Shown one piece after another: positions 38,636 through 50,300 of a stretch of DNA of 64,000 nucleotides. The notes under the pieces are model-generated. The model was given only the letters and a program-made list of their open reading frames with translations, was not told where the DNA came from and made no database searches. The DNA is taken from NCBI GenBank assembly GCA_965178125.1, contig OZ237735.1, positions 744,001 through 808,000 on the forward strand, written 5' to 3'. Both the position numbers and the translations under genes were made by a program. This DNA is from Bilabrum cf. latius. Lineage: Eukaryota; Bigyra: Bicosoecida; Bigyra; Bicosoecida. Numbering within the stretch: position 1 is the stretch's first letter; every line of letters starts with the position of its first letter.

Positions 38636-39265
38636 TCACTGTAGTTGAAGGCCGAAGCCGAGTTCTTCCAACTCTGCTATCTGACTTCTCTAAAGCTCTA
38701 GCTGGTGCTGCTGCACGCACTGGGCTACTTGTAGCCGCTCAGCAGCCGACAGCTCTGACACAGATTCCTAGCCTGGGCAGCTTGCGCCATCATGAACAGC
38801 ATTATCACGACTACTGTCGCCCGAAGGTCGATCCAGACCAATTATTTGTCCCTATGGAGAAGCTGTTCGACCATCAACGAACCGCTCCAAGTTTCTCTTG
38901 GGATCCTGGGCGGACGCAGCTCGTAGCTATTCAGCTGCAGCGCTGTCTTCGCTTTTCTCTATCATATCCTTGACGGTCTATGCTGCAGCTAGTTCATCCC
39001 GTAGCATTGAACCGACGGCAGTCTTGAATTCCTTCTGGCTCCTGACACCAAGGACCGACGAGCCACCCTGCGACACCCGTGCTTGGTCCTCCGCAGCAGA
39101 CAGGACCTGCTTCTCCTAGTCAAGAGCCAGGGCTTCAGCCTTCTTTCGAATTCTGGCGCTGCGTGAACGCAATACGTACGTGATTGCTGATGCCCTGTCA
39201 GACGGCGACACCGCGACTGCAATGCTGCACAAAAAGAGCAATGCCATCACCACCTTGGCGGCCAT
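38636..39265 (-). CDS. small secreted coiled-coil protein, unknown
   Basis: Intronless frame of 210 codons, ATG at 39265 to TGA 38636-38638, containing six in-frame TAG; under the standard code nothing of it would be called. The N-terminus MAAKVVMALLFLCSIAVAVS is a typical cleavable signal peptide. The mature part is hydrophilic and helical: RSRSARIRKKAEALALD, then LRDELAAA-UAG-TVKDMIEKSE, a polar middle, and a C-terminal coiled coil (LSAAERLQVAQCVQQHQLEL) rich in Gln and Glu. Two Cys remain in the mature chain. Five of the six TAG lie in Gln/Glu-rich helical or polar contexts. I do not recognise the family. Secretion or entry into the endomembrane system is inferred from the signal peptide. 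It lies about 110 bp downstream of nothing on its own strand but upstream of the EML-like gene, and diverges from DPH7. Confidence 0.75.
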
Positions 39266-39542
39266 ACCTCGACGAAAGTTCTGAGCAGTTAGCAAGTCCT
39301 CAAAATAATAACATGAGACTAGCAGACTCTTGCTATCTCCACTTCATCTCGCGGATGCGTCGTTTTGTAGCTGGCTTTCTCGGCTGGCGGAACCAACGCC
39401 GAAGGCATCGCGCGGCGCCATGCCTGTGCGCTAGCCCGGATTCAGAAGTGCAAGCAACCCATCGAACCTCATGGCGGCGGTCCTTTAGGACGACGTTCTA
39501 CTTTCTACAGATGCTGGTGCATACTAGACGCGAAAGCTGGAC

Positions 39543-40814
39543 ATGACAGCAGACAGCGTCGAGTGGAATTAGTCCCAACAGATTTGCGCGGTAGGCTTGT
39601 ATCAACTTGACAAGGAGTCCAGGACCAAAACTGGAAAGATTGATCTGTTTTCACTAGATGATATATCAAAGCAGCATTCTTTGGGGGAAGACGCCGCTGA
39701 AGCTGACGCAACGAACGTGATGGCACCTAGTTGCAGTTTGGACAACGCGGCTGTGTTAGACACCAAATGGAGCGGCGGCGCGGAACCGGTACTAGGTGTG
39801 GCTGGCATGGGAGGCACTGTTCGTATCTATCGTGCTGACAGTTGTGGGTCCAGCATCACTGCCGAGCTTCTCGCATCACACGGCGATAGCTCAAATACCC
39901 ATGACGACGATGGAGGTTCGACTGACATATGCCTCTCTTTGGACTGGTCTAATAGGATTAGTGGTGGAAGTGACCCTAAACTGGTTGTTTCACACCTGCA
40001 CGGAATGGTGAGCGTGGTGCGGCTGCGAGGTGGGGGCAAGGCACCCTCAGACTCTGCCGGTCCGGCGGCCGGTGGTCTGGAGGTGGAGCACTCGTTCAAG
40101 GCACACTCCTTCGCCCCGGGATTCGCACCCGAGGTATGGATCGCGGCATGGAATTGCCACAATGACAGTGTTTTCTGCACGGGGGCAGAGGACGGCGTGC
40201 TGAAGCATTGGGACCTGCGAGCTGGGTGCACCTCCCCGGCCTGCAAGGTGGACGAGGCCCACTCTGGCAGCGGTGTCACGACGTGCCAGTGGCACCCGAC
40301 TCGGGAGCACGTGTTTGCCACTGGGGGATACGACGATCACCTGCGGCTCTGGGACAGCAGGATGCCAAAAGAAGAGACTGGCAGCTTTGATGCCGGCGGC
40401 GGGGTGTGGCGAGTGAAGTTCTGCCCGCAGTGGCTGTCAGACCCATTGGCGAAAAGTGCGGGGATCGGTGCAAAGGCGGGGGCACCACAAGACCTCCTCG
40501 CGGCTGCCTGCATGCGAGGGGGCTGTCATGTGGTTCAGACTGCAGGGTGCGCCCCTGCTGCTGCAGCCGAAGTCAGCGCGTCCTCTGGGGAGGCCAAACC
40601 TATAGTTCGCGAGGACGAGGGCGCCGGTGTGGTCCAAGTTGGCAGGTACACAGGGCATCCGTCTGAATCGTTGGCATACGGGATTGATTGGTTGCCGCCG
40701 GTGGAAGAAGGCAAGTCAGAGGAAGGAACCAGATTGAGTGCGCTCCGGTTTGGGTCTTGCAGCTTTTATGACCGAGAGTTCCACGTGTGGCACCTCGACT
40801 CGAAGGCTTGCTGA
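39543..40814 (+). CDS. DPH7: diphthine methyltransferase DPH7 (WDR85)
   Basis: WD40 protein of the diphthamide pathway, which modifies a His of elongation factor 2; DPH7 removes the methyl ester of methylated diphthine before amidation by DPH6. Family marks in order: TADSVEW, VGLYQLD, SLDWSN, EVWIAAWN, TGAEDGVLKHWDLRAG, REHVFATGGYDDHLRLWDSR, GGVWRVKF, LLAAACMRGG, SLAYGIDW and SCSFYDREFHVWHLD. The stop is TGA 40812-40814. A TAG directly after TADSVEWN is read through. Similarity continues upstream of the ATG at 39543: codons 39513-39542 read AGAY-UAG-TRKLD, aligning with the LQT-start of animal DPH7. A CTACAG acceptor at 39510 suggests a short first exon, candidate 39420-39447. The listed start is therefore conservative. 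Confidence 0.9.
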
Positions 40815-40977
40815 TCCACCAGGACTAGCACTGCATGTGCCGTTAGGACCAGTGGTGTGGCCGGTGGTAAGACTTACAGATTCGAAAAACTCCCAATACA
40901 CCATCTACGTAAAGTTTCTCGGAAAAAAAAATTGACGGCACGGTGTCATCCCCTCCTCCGCGCAACCGCAAGCCATA

Positions 40978-43296
40978 TCATGTCTACACGGACGACGCCA
41001 ACTATGGCTTGGGATCTTGCAGCAACTCGTTGCACTCATCGTGAACAGCTTCGTAGTCGATGGAGCACTCGGACATGTCCTCAAGGACCACAAGGTCCAG
41101 CTCGTCCTGCAGCTCCAGCAGCCGCACTGCCCTGTCGTGCAGGAGCTGCGCTACACTCTTGCTCCTCGAATCGGCCCCAGGGCTGCTCTTTGCGCCTGCA
41201 GATTGCTTCCGAATGTTGTTCAAACCATGGGCAGCTTCTGCAAGGCTGGCTTGAGAGAAGCCAGAAGCAAGCCCGCCATCGGAGCGGTGGTCTGAAGGCC
41301 TAGCGGTGCTGGCCCCCGTAGATACCTGCAGCTGCTTGGCCGGAGTCGCGCTTTCTGCAGACTGCACCTGGGCCATTGGCAATTGCTCATCCGCGACCTC
41401 AGCGCTGTTTGCGAGAACAGGGCTCTGCGGTATCTGCGCCTGACTTGATTGCCCAAACGCCTTGGGGCCGCTTCCGGCCGTTGGACTTAATTCTGCAAGA
41501 GGCGGCAGGCCCCCCGTTTCAGGATGCAAGCCTAGTGGAGAAGGGGGCGCGTTCCCGGGAGCTTGGGCTCGCGATCCTATTGCAATTGTTGCCTGAGGGC
41601 GCGCCGCTGGTTGAGGTGCACGCGCCTAGTCGCTTGACCTGGGTTGCGGCGGCGGTCTTGTCGGGCTCTCGTCAGAACCGAATAGTTGCGTCGCGCCCTA
41701 CGAAGTCGCTGATAGACTGGTCATACCTTGGGAAGCTGCCTGCTGGGCATGAGTTTGCGACTTCAGCTGGTGGTACAACTACCTTGCCTCTTGCTCCTAC
41801 GCAACCGACAGGTTTCTGTTCTGCTACAGCCAGCGAAGTCTATTGAGATCGACCTCAATGGGCTTCGGCAGCCGCAGGGCCTGAAATATGAGGCTAAACG
41901 CCGTCGCTGTGGGGACACTACGGTCGCAGCACCACACCAAGGAGGTTACCGGCTGCGTCAGGAGCAGCCTCGCAAGATCGAGCAGCTTCATGGAACTTAC
42001 CGACTACACCCTCTCGGCAACCCTCGTCCAGGCAGCTGCCTGCACTGCCTCGACTAGGTACGGTCGGAACGTGCGCCCATCGACTATGAAGGGCAAACTC
42101 AAAAGCTTGCACAGAACACGCTCGAGCGGCTGCTGGGCCTCATTCGCGATTACTCTCCGAGCCAGCGCCAGAAAAGAGGGATTGTTTCCCGTGTGAATCA
42201 CCAAGTCGTTCATGTCTTTCGATGCCATCGAGACCACAAGAGAATGATTCTTGTTCGCTTCCTAGAAAGCGCCGGCCAGGCTCACCAACGCTTGCGTGGC
42301 CTTCTCTAGCTGTTCCTCCTGATGCTGCTGCTGCCGCATGAGCCACGGAGTCTTCATGGTGCTGGAATGCAGCGAGAGCTGGTCTTGAATGCTTGAGACT
42401 CGTCGCTGCACCTGAAGAAACTCGGCCTGCAGTGATTGCAAGTAGCCCAAGGCGACTTGAACAGTCATGTCAGCATCTGACTGCTGCATCACGAGCTCTT
42501 CCGGGCGCACGTCCGGCGCTGCTCCTGCTACGAATGGCGCAGCTCCCGCTAATGGGTGCTGATGGCTGGAAATACTGCTCGGAGCTGCCTGGGCAGCCAA
42601 TGGTGCGCGTGCGGGGGCACGGTGCCCGTCGCTGCTGCCGGCAGAGCTGGACGAGCGACCGATGGCCGCTCCGTTGTTGCCGCCCGAGCCACCCTTGGCT
42701 GGTTTCGTCGCGCCAAGTCGCGCCCGGTCAGGCTCCGTAGAGGGAGAAGTTGAAGATAAAAAACTTACAATAGACTCGCATGCTGTGATCAGGGACGTTT
42801 CTGCGCTCATTTGCAGCAGTCGCAAGCTCCTGAGAGCATCGGCTGACTCTTCCGTTGCCATGCCATCCTGCAGGATACTCTGCATGGCTGAATATGCCAG
42901 GCATCGCAGCAGTGCGGAATCGACGACGGTAGACCCCTACGAAAGTACAAAAAGGCATATAAAATTCATATCTAGCTTCGGAGGAGGAGCACGCCATGGC
43001 TGGGGGGGGGGGGGGGTGGTACCACGGTGCTGGCGATCACCCGGTCCGATTTGGGAGGTTGCGGCCTCATCGGATCGTGCCTTCAAGCGAATGCCAATAG
43101 CCAGCCTGTCACACAAGACGCCTCTCACGATGTGAACGTCCAGAGCGTCGAGCTGGCTACTCGGAGCCATCCTGAGGAACAGCGCCGCGGTGCTCGCGTG
43201 AAAATTCCCGCCTCCGCCCCGCACGAACACGCCCACCACGTCGTCGAGCGCGCGGATCACCAGGGAATCCGACTTGTGCCTGCATCGGCTTCGCAT
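40978..43296 (-). CDS. unknown helical protein with Gln/Pro/Ser-rich region
   Basis: Two-exon model: 43129-43296 and 40978-42936, joined by removing 192 bp (42937-43128; GTGAGA donor, TTTCGTAG acceptor), 709 codons, stop TGA 40978-40980. About nine TAG are in frame. The N-terminal third is helical (ALLRCLAYSAMQSILQDG, SADALRSLRLLQMSAETSL), followed by an Ala/Ser/Gly linker. A coiled coil (LGYLQSLQAEFLQVQRRV, then QQQHQEEQLEKATQALVSL) precedes a globular-looking block with NPSFLALARRVIANEAQ and PFIVDGRTFRPYL. The C-terminal 250 residues are rich in Gln, Ala, Ser and Pro and end in an acidic helix (LELQDELDLVVLEDM). I do not recognise the family. Exon 1 and its start are the weakest parts. The intron holds a run of 15 C on the coding strand. 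Confidence 0.6.
43002..43016 (+). repeat. homopolymer run, 15 G
   Basis: Fifteen consecutive G on the plus strand, inside the predicted intron 42937-43128 of the minus-strand gene, where it reads as a C tract. Length polymorphism or sequencing error is likely at such a run. Confidence 0.9.
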
Positions 43297-43395
43297 CCAC
43301 TTGTATCTGCGTGCGAGTTAAAGAAGTTTGTATGCCAAGCTTCTCAATGGATAGCCTAGAGGGGGCACAGCCGCCGCGGCAACAGCGATGCGAGC

Positions 43396-43901
43396 TTACA
43401 AATCTCCGTATCCACGGGTCGCGCGTTTCACGCCATCTTGAATTATCGACAGGAGACGTTCCCAGAGCTGTGCCGACGTTTGAGCCCTAAAGCCATTGTG
43501 GTCGGGCTGCTCGTACACACTAGCCGGCATGTTAACTCTGATTGCGTCTCGAGCCGGAATCACCTGCGGCTACTTGCTCCCGGCACGCTGCCGCTTCATA
43601 CCAATGCTTGAGTTTTTCAAACCTGCAGGCTTCTTGGCCACTGGTGAAGCGCGCTTCACCTTCGGTTTTCTGCTTTTCTTCGCTTTCTTGGAAGCCTTGC
43701 TGCTGGCACTCGAGGATGCTTGCATCGCACCCTTCTCGCTTTCGGATTCAGCCAAAGTTAAATCTGCAAAACAATGTTGTAAATGTGGTCAAAATTTAAG
43801 GTCCCAAGCATTGGTTTGGCAGTCATGTGCAGATTCCTGAAAAAGTCATACTCACCGATGCACAAACTAGTGTCTGAAAGATCATCGTCGCTGACATCCA
43901 T
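43396..43901 (-). CDS. small basic, probably nuclear protein, unknown
   Basis: Two exons, 43856-43901 and 43396-43763, with a 92-bp intron (43764-43855; donor GTGAGT, acceptor TTTTGCAG) joined in phase 1; 137 residues. It is the only gene here that ends in TAA (43396-43398). The N-terminus is acidic (MDVSDDDLSD), followed by a Ser/Lys-rich stretch with KASKKAKKSRKPKVKR and KKPAGLK, which look like nuclear localisation or nucleic-acid-binding segments. One TAG lies after RQRAGSK. The C-terminal third is probably folded and helical: ASVYEQPDHNGFRAQ and SAQLWERLLSIIQDGVKRA. I cannot place the family. It lies in tandem with the gene downstream, 99 bp away. Confidence 0.65.
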
Positions 43902-44316
43902 CCTTATCCTGCGTTGCTATAAGTATGAATGTGAAGATGGCTCCATAATTGAGGCGAAATATCGCTTTTGGATGGACTGCAGGTGCACTCTCGGACCCAG
44001 GCTTCAACCGCTGGTTTTGAAGTTGCGGCTGCACACGCAAGTTCCACCCACTGATCGACCAAACAAAGAGGTGATCAGACAAACAGCTGAATAATGTACT
44101 AGAAATGATCCGACTTACTAGCTTTTACTATCTGCTGTATGGCACAAACGGCCAAACAATGAGAGGTTGTTGCCAGATTCCGGATTGACCCACAGGCAAT
44201 GCGATGCTTGTGGCATGCTGAGTGTGTGTTGACACTGTACAGTTGTGTTTCAGCGTTTTTGGGGGGTTGAGATGGTGCTTTCAATGCTTGATAATACTGG
44301 AGCCAAATCATGCACC
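43902..44316. other. intergenic, 415 bp, no gene seen
   Basis: Lies between the ferlin stop codon and the start of the small basic protein, both on the minus strand. Both strands contain scattered TGA and TAA in every frame; no tRNA-like box B, repeat or conserved motif was found. It should hold the ferlin 3' UTR and the promoter of the small gene. Confidence 0.6.
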
Positions 44317-47300
44317 TCAGCTGGTCTTCTTGCTTCCGGAGGCGGATGCGGCTGCCGCACCTCCTCCACCGCTGCCCTTTCCGGCGGTCCCCGACTTTTC
44401 AACTCGACTAGCCTGCTTCTCGATGTCATCAATGTCCTTTCCATTCGCCTACGCCCGCTTTCTGGCCCTGTGCTCGTCAGCAGAGAGCAGCGGCTTCGCC
44501 TCCGGGACCTCCTCCCCAGGCAAAGGCACCTTCGCGTAGTCGTTGTCGTCAGGCTCGGCTGTTGCCGGATCATAGCAGTACACGTACCGGCAGTAGTAGT
44601 AGATGGGAGGACAGCAGCAACAACTGATGAATATCAGTAGCAAGATGAAGTTGGCGGGCCAGCTCAGCTCGAGTGTCCAAGTGATCAAGATGTTCAGGTA
44701 CGGCCCGCCCCACACCAGTACGGCAATGATGGCTGCAATCATGAGGATCACCGTGATGCGGCCGCACAGGGCAGGCCCTAGGAGCTCCTCTAGAAGGAAG
44801 AACGGGTTCCAGCTCCACTTCAGCCTACCTGTTGGGTCGGGCAGCTTAGGGTTGGTGTTAGGATCACCCCTGCCGTAGCCCGCAGGATACCGCTCCGTCA
44901 GCTCTGAAGGCAGAATCTCGATGGTTGTCAGGATCTCGCCAGCGAGCTCCCTGTGAGCCTTGCCGTCTTTGTACTCTGTGAACAGCGGGATCCAGCCGGC
45001 ATTCTTGGGGTGCACCTTCGTCTCCAGGCCCAGCTTGGTCCTCAGCTCGTTGACAGTGCCCTTCGCGGCCTGCCGCTCCTTCTCCTCCTCATCGTCGTCA
45101 TCGTCGGCGATGCCGAGCTCGTCCTCGTCGTCTCCGTCGTACTTGCTGGTGACAAGCCCGTCCTCATCCTCGTCGTCGTCTCCCTCGCCTATGTCGATGC
45201 CGGCGAACATGCGGTCCTCGACATCGTCGGCACCGCTGTCCTCGTCGTCATGCTCGGCAGCCTTGCGCTGGTCGCGCTTGCGGCGCTTGTCGCCGTCGTT
45301 GCCCTTGTCTGCCTTTGCAAATGCCTTCTTGAGCTCTTTTCGCCGGTTCATGGCAGTGCCTGCTGCTGCTCCGCCTTTGCCACCACCCCCCAGCGGCTTC
45401 CCGGTCGCATCCGGCGCCATCGACTTCGATTCATCGATGGGCGTCTTGTTCGCACGCTTCTCAGCCTTCTCCTGCTCCTCCTAGCGCTTCTTATTCTTGG
45501 AGTGCAGCTGCTTCGCCCGGGCCTACCTTGCCTTCTCAGTGAGGTCCTGGAACACGTGGTATCGGCCGCCCTCCCGGTAGGCCTGCTTGAAATGCGCACC
45601 TAGATTCAAGCCACCCTGCGCTAGGCAGTCGTTGTACTTGAAGAGGTCCTAGTCCCACATCTGCATCTGCAGGTAGGGGAACTTGCAAGGGTATTTCACG
45701 CGGAACTTCATGCGCCAGTTGAACGACCCTTTGCCTCCCTTGCAGCGCCAGTGCACGTCCGTGCTCTGAGGCTGCTCGCCCTCCACCCAGCTGGTGATGT
45801 AGAGGTCATTCATGTCCGAGAGGTAGTCGCCGCTGATCACACCACGGGTTCTCCACACGATCATCCTGACCTCGAACTCCTCCGGGGGGGGCGGGGCGAT
45901 GTCCACCACGGGGTATCTCTTGGCCTGGCCCTGCGTCATGATGTCTACCCACACGCGCACCATTCCCTGCTGGCTGGAGCTGTTCTTGACCCACAAGGTA
46001 CGCTCTTCGACTGGCTTGGGCCGGTACCTGTCCTGCGTTTCGAACTGCTTGCCAAGGAACCTCCACCGTGGCTCGAACCACCTGTCCTCGAGGTCCATAA
46101 CCGTTTCCCCAATGAGCTCGTCCGACGTGATCCAATCGTGGTCGTAGACCTGAAGCTCGAGCCGAGAGGCACCCGGCAGAGTCGTCGTCATCTCGTAGCA
46201 ACGGAAGAACTGCGGGTGCAGCGTCTCCGGCAAGAAGTTGCTGCGATCGCTGATTTTCTGGCCGCCGAGCTTGAGGTACATGTACGGGTCAGACGCGCCG
46301 TTTGTATCCTTCGGCATCAAGTTGCGGCCGTCCATCACGTACACCCTCACATTGAGGCTCTTTGGCTTCCTGAGCTGGGAAAGATCGATTGGGCACGGGT
46401 CGTCTGGATCATCTGGCCGCCTGACCAGCCTGATCATCCCCTTGAAGACACCGACCTGGCGCTTCTTGGCCTAAAACAAACCAAGGAAGCCACTCCTGCG
46501 ATCGCTACCCCGATACAGAGGATAAGTCTCGAATGGAGCGGACTGGAACACGTCCTCTAGGCCAGACTCATACACGCGCCTGTCTTCCAGGTACTTCCCC
46601 GCGTCGTCATGCATGGCTTCCTGCTCCATCAGCTCCAGCCCGTCCCTGTACTTGAGGTTTCGGATCGACCACTCGGGGTCCTCGTCTGGTGTCGAGCCCT
46701 CCTGAAGGTCCTCCGGCTCCAGCCCAGTGAGACCGGTGCCCAGATGCTCCTCCTCCGCCGCTTCCTCGATTGTCTCTTCGTCGATTTCTGGCGCGGCAGA
46801 TTCACCGTCGTCACCCTCGCCCTCCTTCTCCTCTTCGTCGCCGTCAGCTCCACCAGCACCGCCCCCGCCCATTGCCTTGCGCCACGCGTCGAAGTCAACT
46901 TTGCCGGTCTTGTCTCGGAGCCCAAGCACCTGATCCATGGCGCTGTGATCCGCTGCTCCCACGTCGGCAGCTTCTGCGAGATCCTCGTCGTCTTCTTCTT
47001 CCGATTCCTCCTCCGGCTCATCGAGGAGATCATCGCCAGCATCGTCGCTGTCGCTGTCGTCCTTGCGCTTGGCGCGCTTGCCACGCAGGCTGTTCAGCCC
47101 GCCTGCAGCAGTGTCAAGAATGCCACCACCGATAGAGCCGAATACGCCAAGCACAGAGCTGCCAATGCTCCCAACCCCACCCACCACGCCGTCCATGACA
47201 TCGTCGAGCTCGAACTGCTTCTGCTTCTTGTACCTGTCCTCTACACTGGGCTCCTCCTAGCTGCTTCCAGTGATGACGCTGCCCAGGCCGCCTATGGCGC

Positions 47301-50300
47301 CTCCAATGGATCCACCGATGCTTGCGATTTCGCCAAAAGCATTGGTTACCTCAGGCTTCTTGGATTCACCATCAGAGTCATCGGAATCGGCTGCCTTTCC
47401 TGCCGGTTCGTCCTCAAGCCGCGCGGTGCCTGACGCATCCGCCGGCGCAGCTGCGGCAGCTCCTCCCCCCAGGACGTCGACCGTGTCTGCGCCAGCACCA
47501 GACGCAGGTCCATCGATGGGCTTGCCGTCAGGCCCAACCGCAACAACCGACTATCCGTCCTTCAGAGATGAAACGCCAGCACCAGAGGCGTCAGCAGATC
47601 CCGCTTGCTCCTCAGGGTTGCCCTCCTCGTCAGTTTGGCCTGGAACGCTGGGTGGCGGACCCCCACTGACCGGGATAGCAGCAGTTTGAGACGCGACCGC
47701 AACGCCGCCAGCGGTAGCATTGCTCTCCCCAGACTCGTTGGAAACGTCCTCTTCCTCCTCTTCCGGAGCAGAGCTCATTATCTTTCCCTGCGGAGGCCTA
47801 TACTTGCTAGTGCCTGGGATCTTATATTCGAGGCTGACAGTGGTCGTCGCAACCACCGGGTTGCTCCACCCTCCTAGTCTGCGGTCCCTGACTGCTAGAT
47901 TGAGCGAGGGCGCAAACAGGGGGTCAGCTGGCAGGTCAACAGGGATGATCACGCGCTCGCAGAAGTTGGGATCAGTCCCGGTGGGCCGCTTGCTGTGGTT
48001 CGTTGACCTTTGCTTAGCCATCTTGTCTCTTTCACCCAGGTCGAATTCGATGCAGGGGTCCTACACAGGGACGAACTGGTAGGGCGCCAGGCTCCGGAGG
48101 CCAAGGCAGACGACTTCGACGAACCACTGCTCGGTTGGGGGCCTCAACGGCGGGGGCGGGTTCACCTTGGCATCCTTGCTGCCCTTCAGTAGCACCTGCA
48201 CCGCGAGCAGCACGCGGCCTTGCGCTCCCCGTTCGCCCGGTGTGCTGAACTCGAACCAGCGGGGCTTCGCCTTGACGGGAAAAGGGTTCGGCTGCGGCCC
48301 TCCGCCTGCCATATCCACCGCATTGATCTCAACGGCCCGGTCGGAAAGAGGGATACGGCATTGGGACAGGAACACGTATCGGTTAAACGAGTCGCTGTCG
48401 TACAGCTTCACCAGCACCGGCGGCGCGTACCGCAACGGGGGCAGTTCGCAGTGAATCTCGCGCGTTTCGTAGAATTGCGGCGAGGTAGACTTGTGCACCG
48501 TGGTGAACCGCTTCTCCTTGCCAGCCACGAGCATGCGGAGGCTGGGGTCACAGCTGCCGTCCGAGTCAGCCGCAGGCAGCTCCCGTGCGAGGTACGAGTG
48601 CACCCTGATGCAATAGTTCTTCTTCACCTTTGCCGAGTCCAGCTCGGTCTTCCATTCGGCAGTCACGGCCTCCACAATCGCATCGTTGGGTCCCATTGAT
48701 AGCCGCATCAGGATCGAGCCGGGCTCCATATCTTTGGACACCCAGCCTGTGGCGAGATCAGGCTTCAGGTGCACCCATGCAGCAGGAATCTGCTGGAAGC
48801 CTCTCCGAAGCAGATCCATGGCCCTGAGGCGAGTATAACACAGCCGGACGCGGTCTTGCTTGTTGCGGCCCATCCACAGGTATACAAACACGTCGGGCAC
48901 CATCCGTGGGTCCCGCGGCAGCCTCAGTCCGTCGTCGTAGACGTCGTCCGAAGACAGTACCTCGTGCACCTCAACCAGCCCCTTGTTGGAGGAACAAGCC
49001 TCTGAGACCAGGCTGTACCGGCCGCAGCAGACCTCCACCCCAAAGCTAGTCTTCCCGAAGACAGCACGCACGTTGGGTGCCTCCGAGACGAGCATGACCT
49101 GGGCTGCCAGCCCATACTCCTTCATCTCAGGGTACGTGCACGCAGGGGTCCATGGAAAGCTCTTCTTGTGCGGCACCTCCTCCTCTTTCTCGACGTATTC
49201 CTGGTCATCAACTACAAAGGCGCTCATGAGCACCTTGCCACGGTAGTGGGACGCCTTCTCAGGGCGCAGCGCCATCTCGTCGGCGATGGATCCCTTCTGA
49301 GCGCCCACCTTCTCCGGATCGGGGCCCCCATACAGGGAAAACCATGTCGGCGCAAAGCCGCCGACCTGGCTGATATCAGAATATCGGAAGAAAATGGTGC
49401 CAGCCGGCTCGTCCGGGGACGTTAGCCAGAAGTCGTGGTCCATGACGGTGATTCGGATCTTGTCGCTCATGCTCGGCTTCACCACAGGGAGCCACAGCTC
49501 GTTGTTGGTATTCCAACGTACCTCAAGCTCACCGCTCTTCCCTTCCGACTTGATAAAAGGCGTCGTTATCTCGGGGTTCCCCGCAAACTCGACTTTGGCG
49601 TAGGCGTCGATGCCAGCTGACTGGATGAAGCGGATCTCGCGGTCAAGAGCGACGAGGTCGCGGGCCTCGTGAAATCGAAGCACCAGGAACTCAATGCTGC
49701 GTTCTATCGAGGGAGGCATCATCAGCAACGAGTCAAGACCGGCACCCTTCTCCTTCTCCGCCTGGGCAGCCTCCTCCTTGGGGTCATAGACATGCTTCTT
49801 GTCCCCTGGCCCGAGCACTGCAACCGACAGCTTTAGGTACCCCTGCACGCCCTTGTCTGCCTTGTTCGTAGGATCGCTCAAGGCAACCCACTGGTTGTGG
49901 AGCTCATGGTGCTCTCTCAGGTACACGAAGGATGCGTCGAAGGAGTACTGCCCTACCATGGTGTTGCCGAATAGGCCTGCATCATACACGGCCACAGTCA
50001 CGACGGCCTCCTCAAGCTGGTCCTTCTCCCTGTTCTTGAAGTTCAAAAAGAGGACCTGGTCAAATACCACGTTTGTTTTGTTGGAGTGCTTCCTTGAGTA
50101 CGTCTTGGTGCCCATGCAGGAGGCCTCCACAACGGGGTCGCAGCTGCCGTTCCAGTTCTCCGGCTTGAGAGAACGCGCTTCGATGGCGTGAACTTGGATC
50201 TGGTAGTCTCCATCTTTGAATTCCATGGCCTCCAATGCTTTCTGCTGCTTCTTCTCTTCTTCCTCACGTTGCTTGGCAGCCTCGTCGCGCTCCTCCTTGC

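Noticed and set aside
43902-44316. Possible tRNA gene, including a suppressor tRNA-Gln(CUA), in the longer intergenic gaps
   Set aside because: No paired A-box and B-box with a cloverleaf was found by eye here, or in the gaps 10945-11289 and 61497-62206. A covariance-model scan of the genome is needed.
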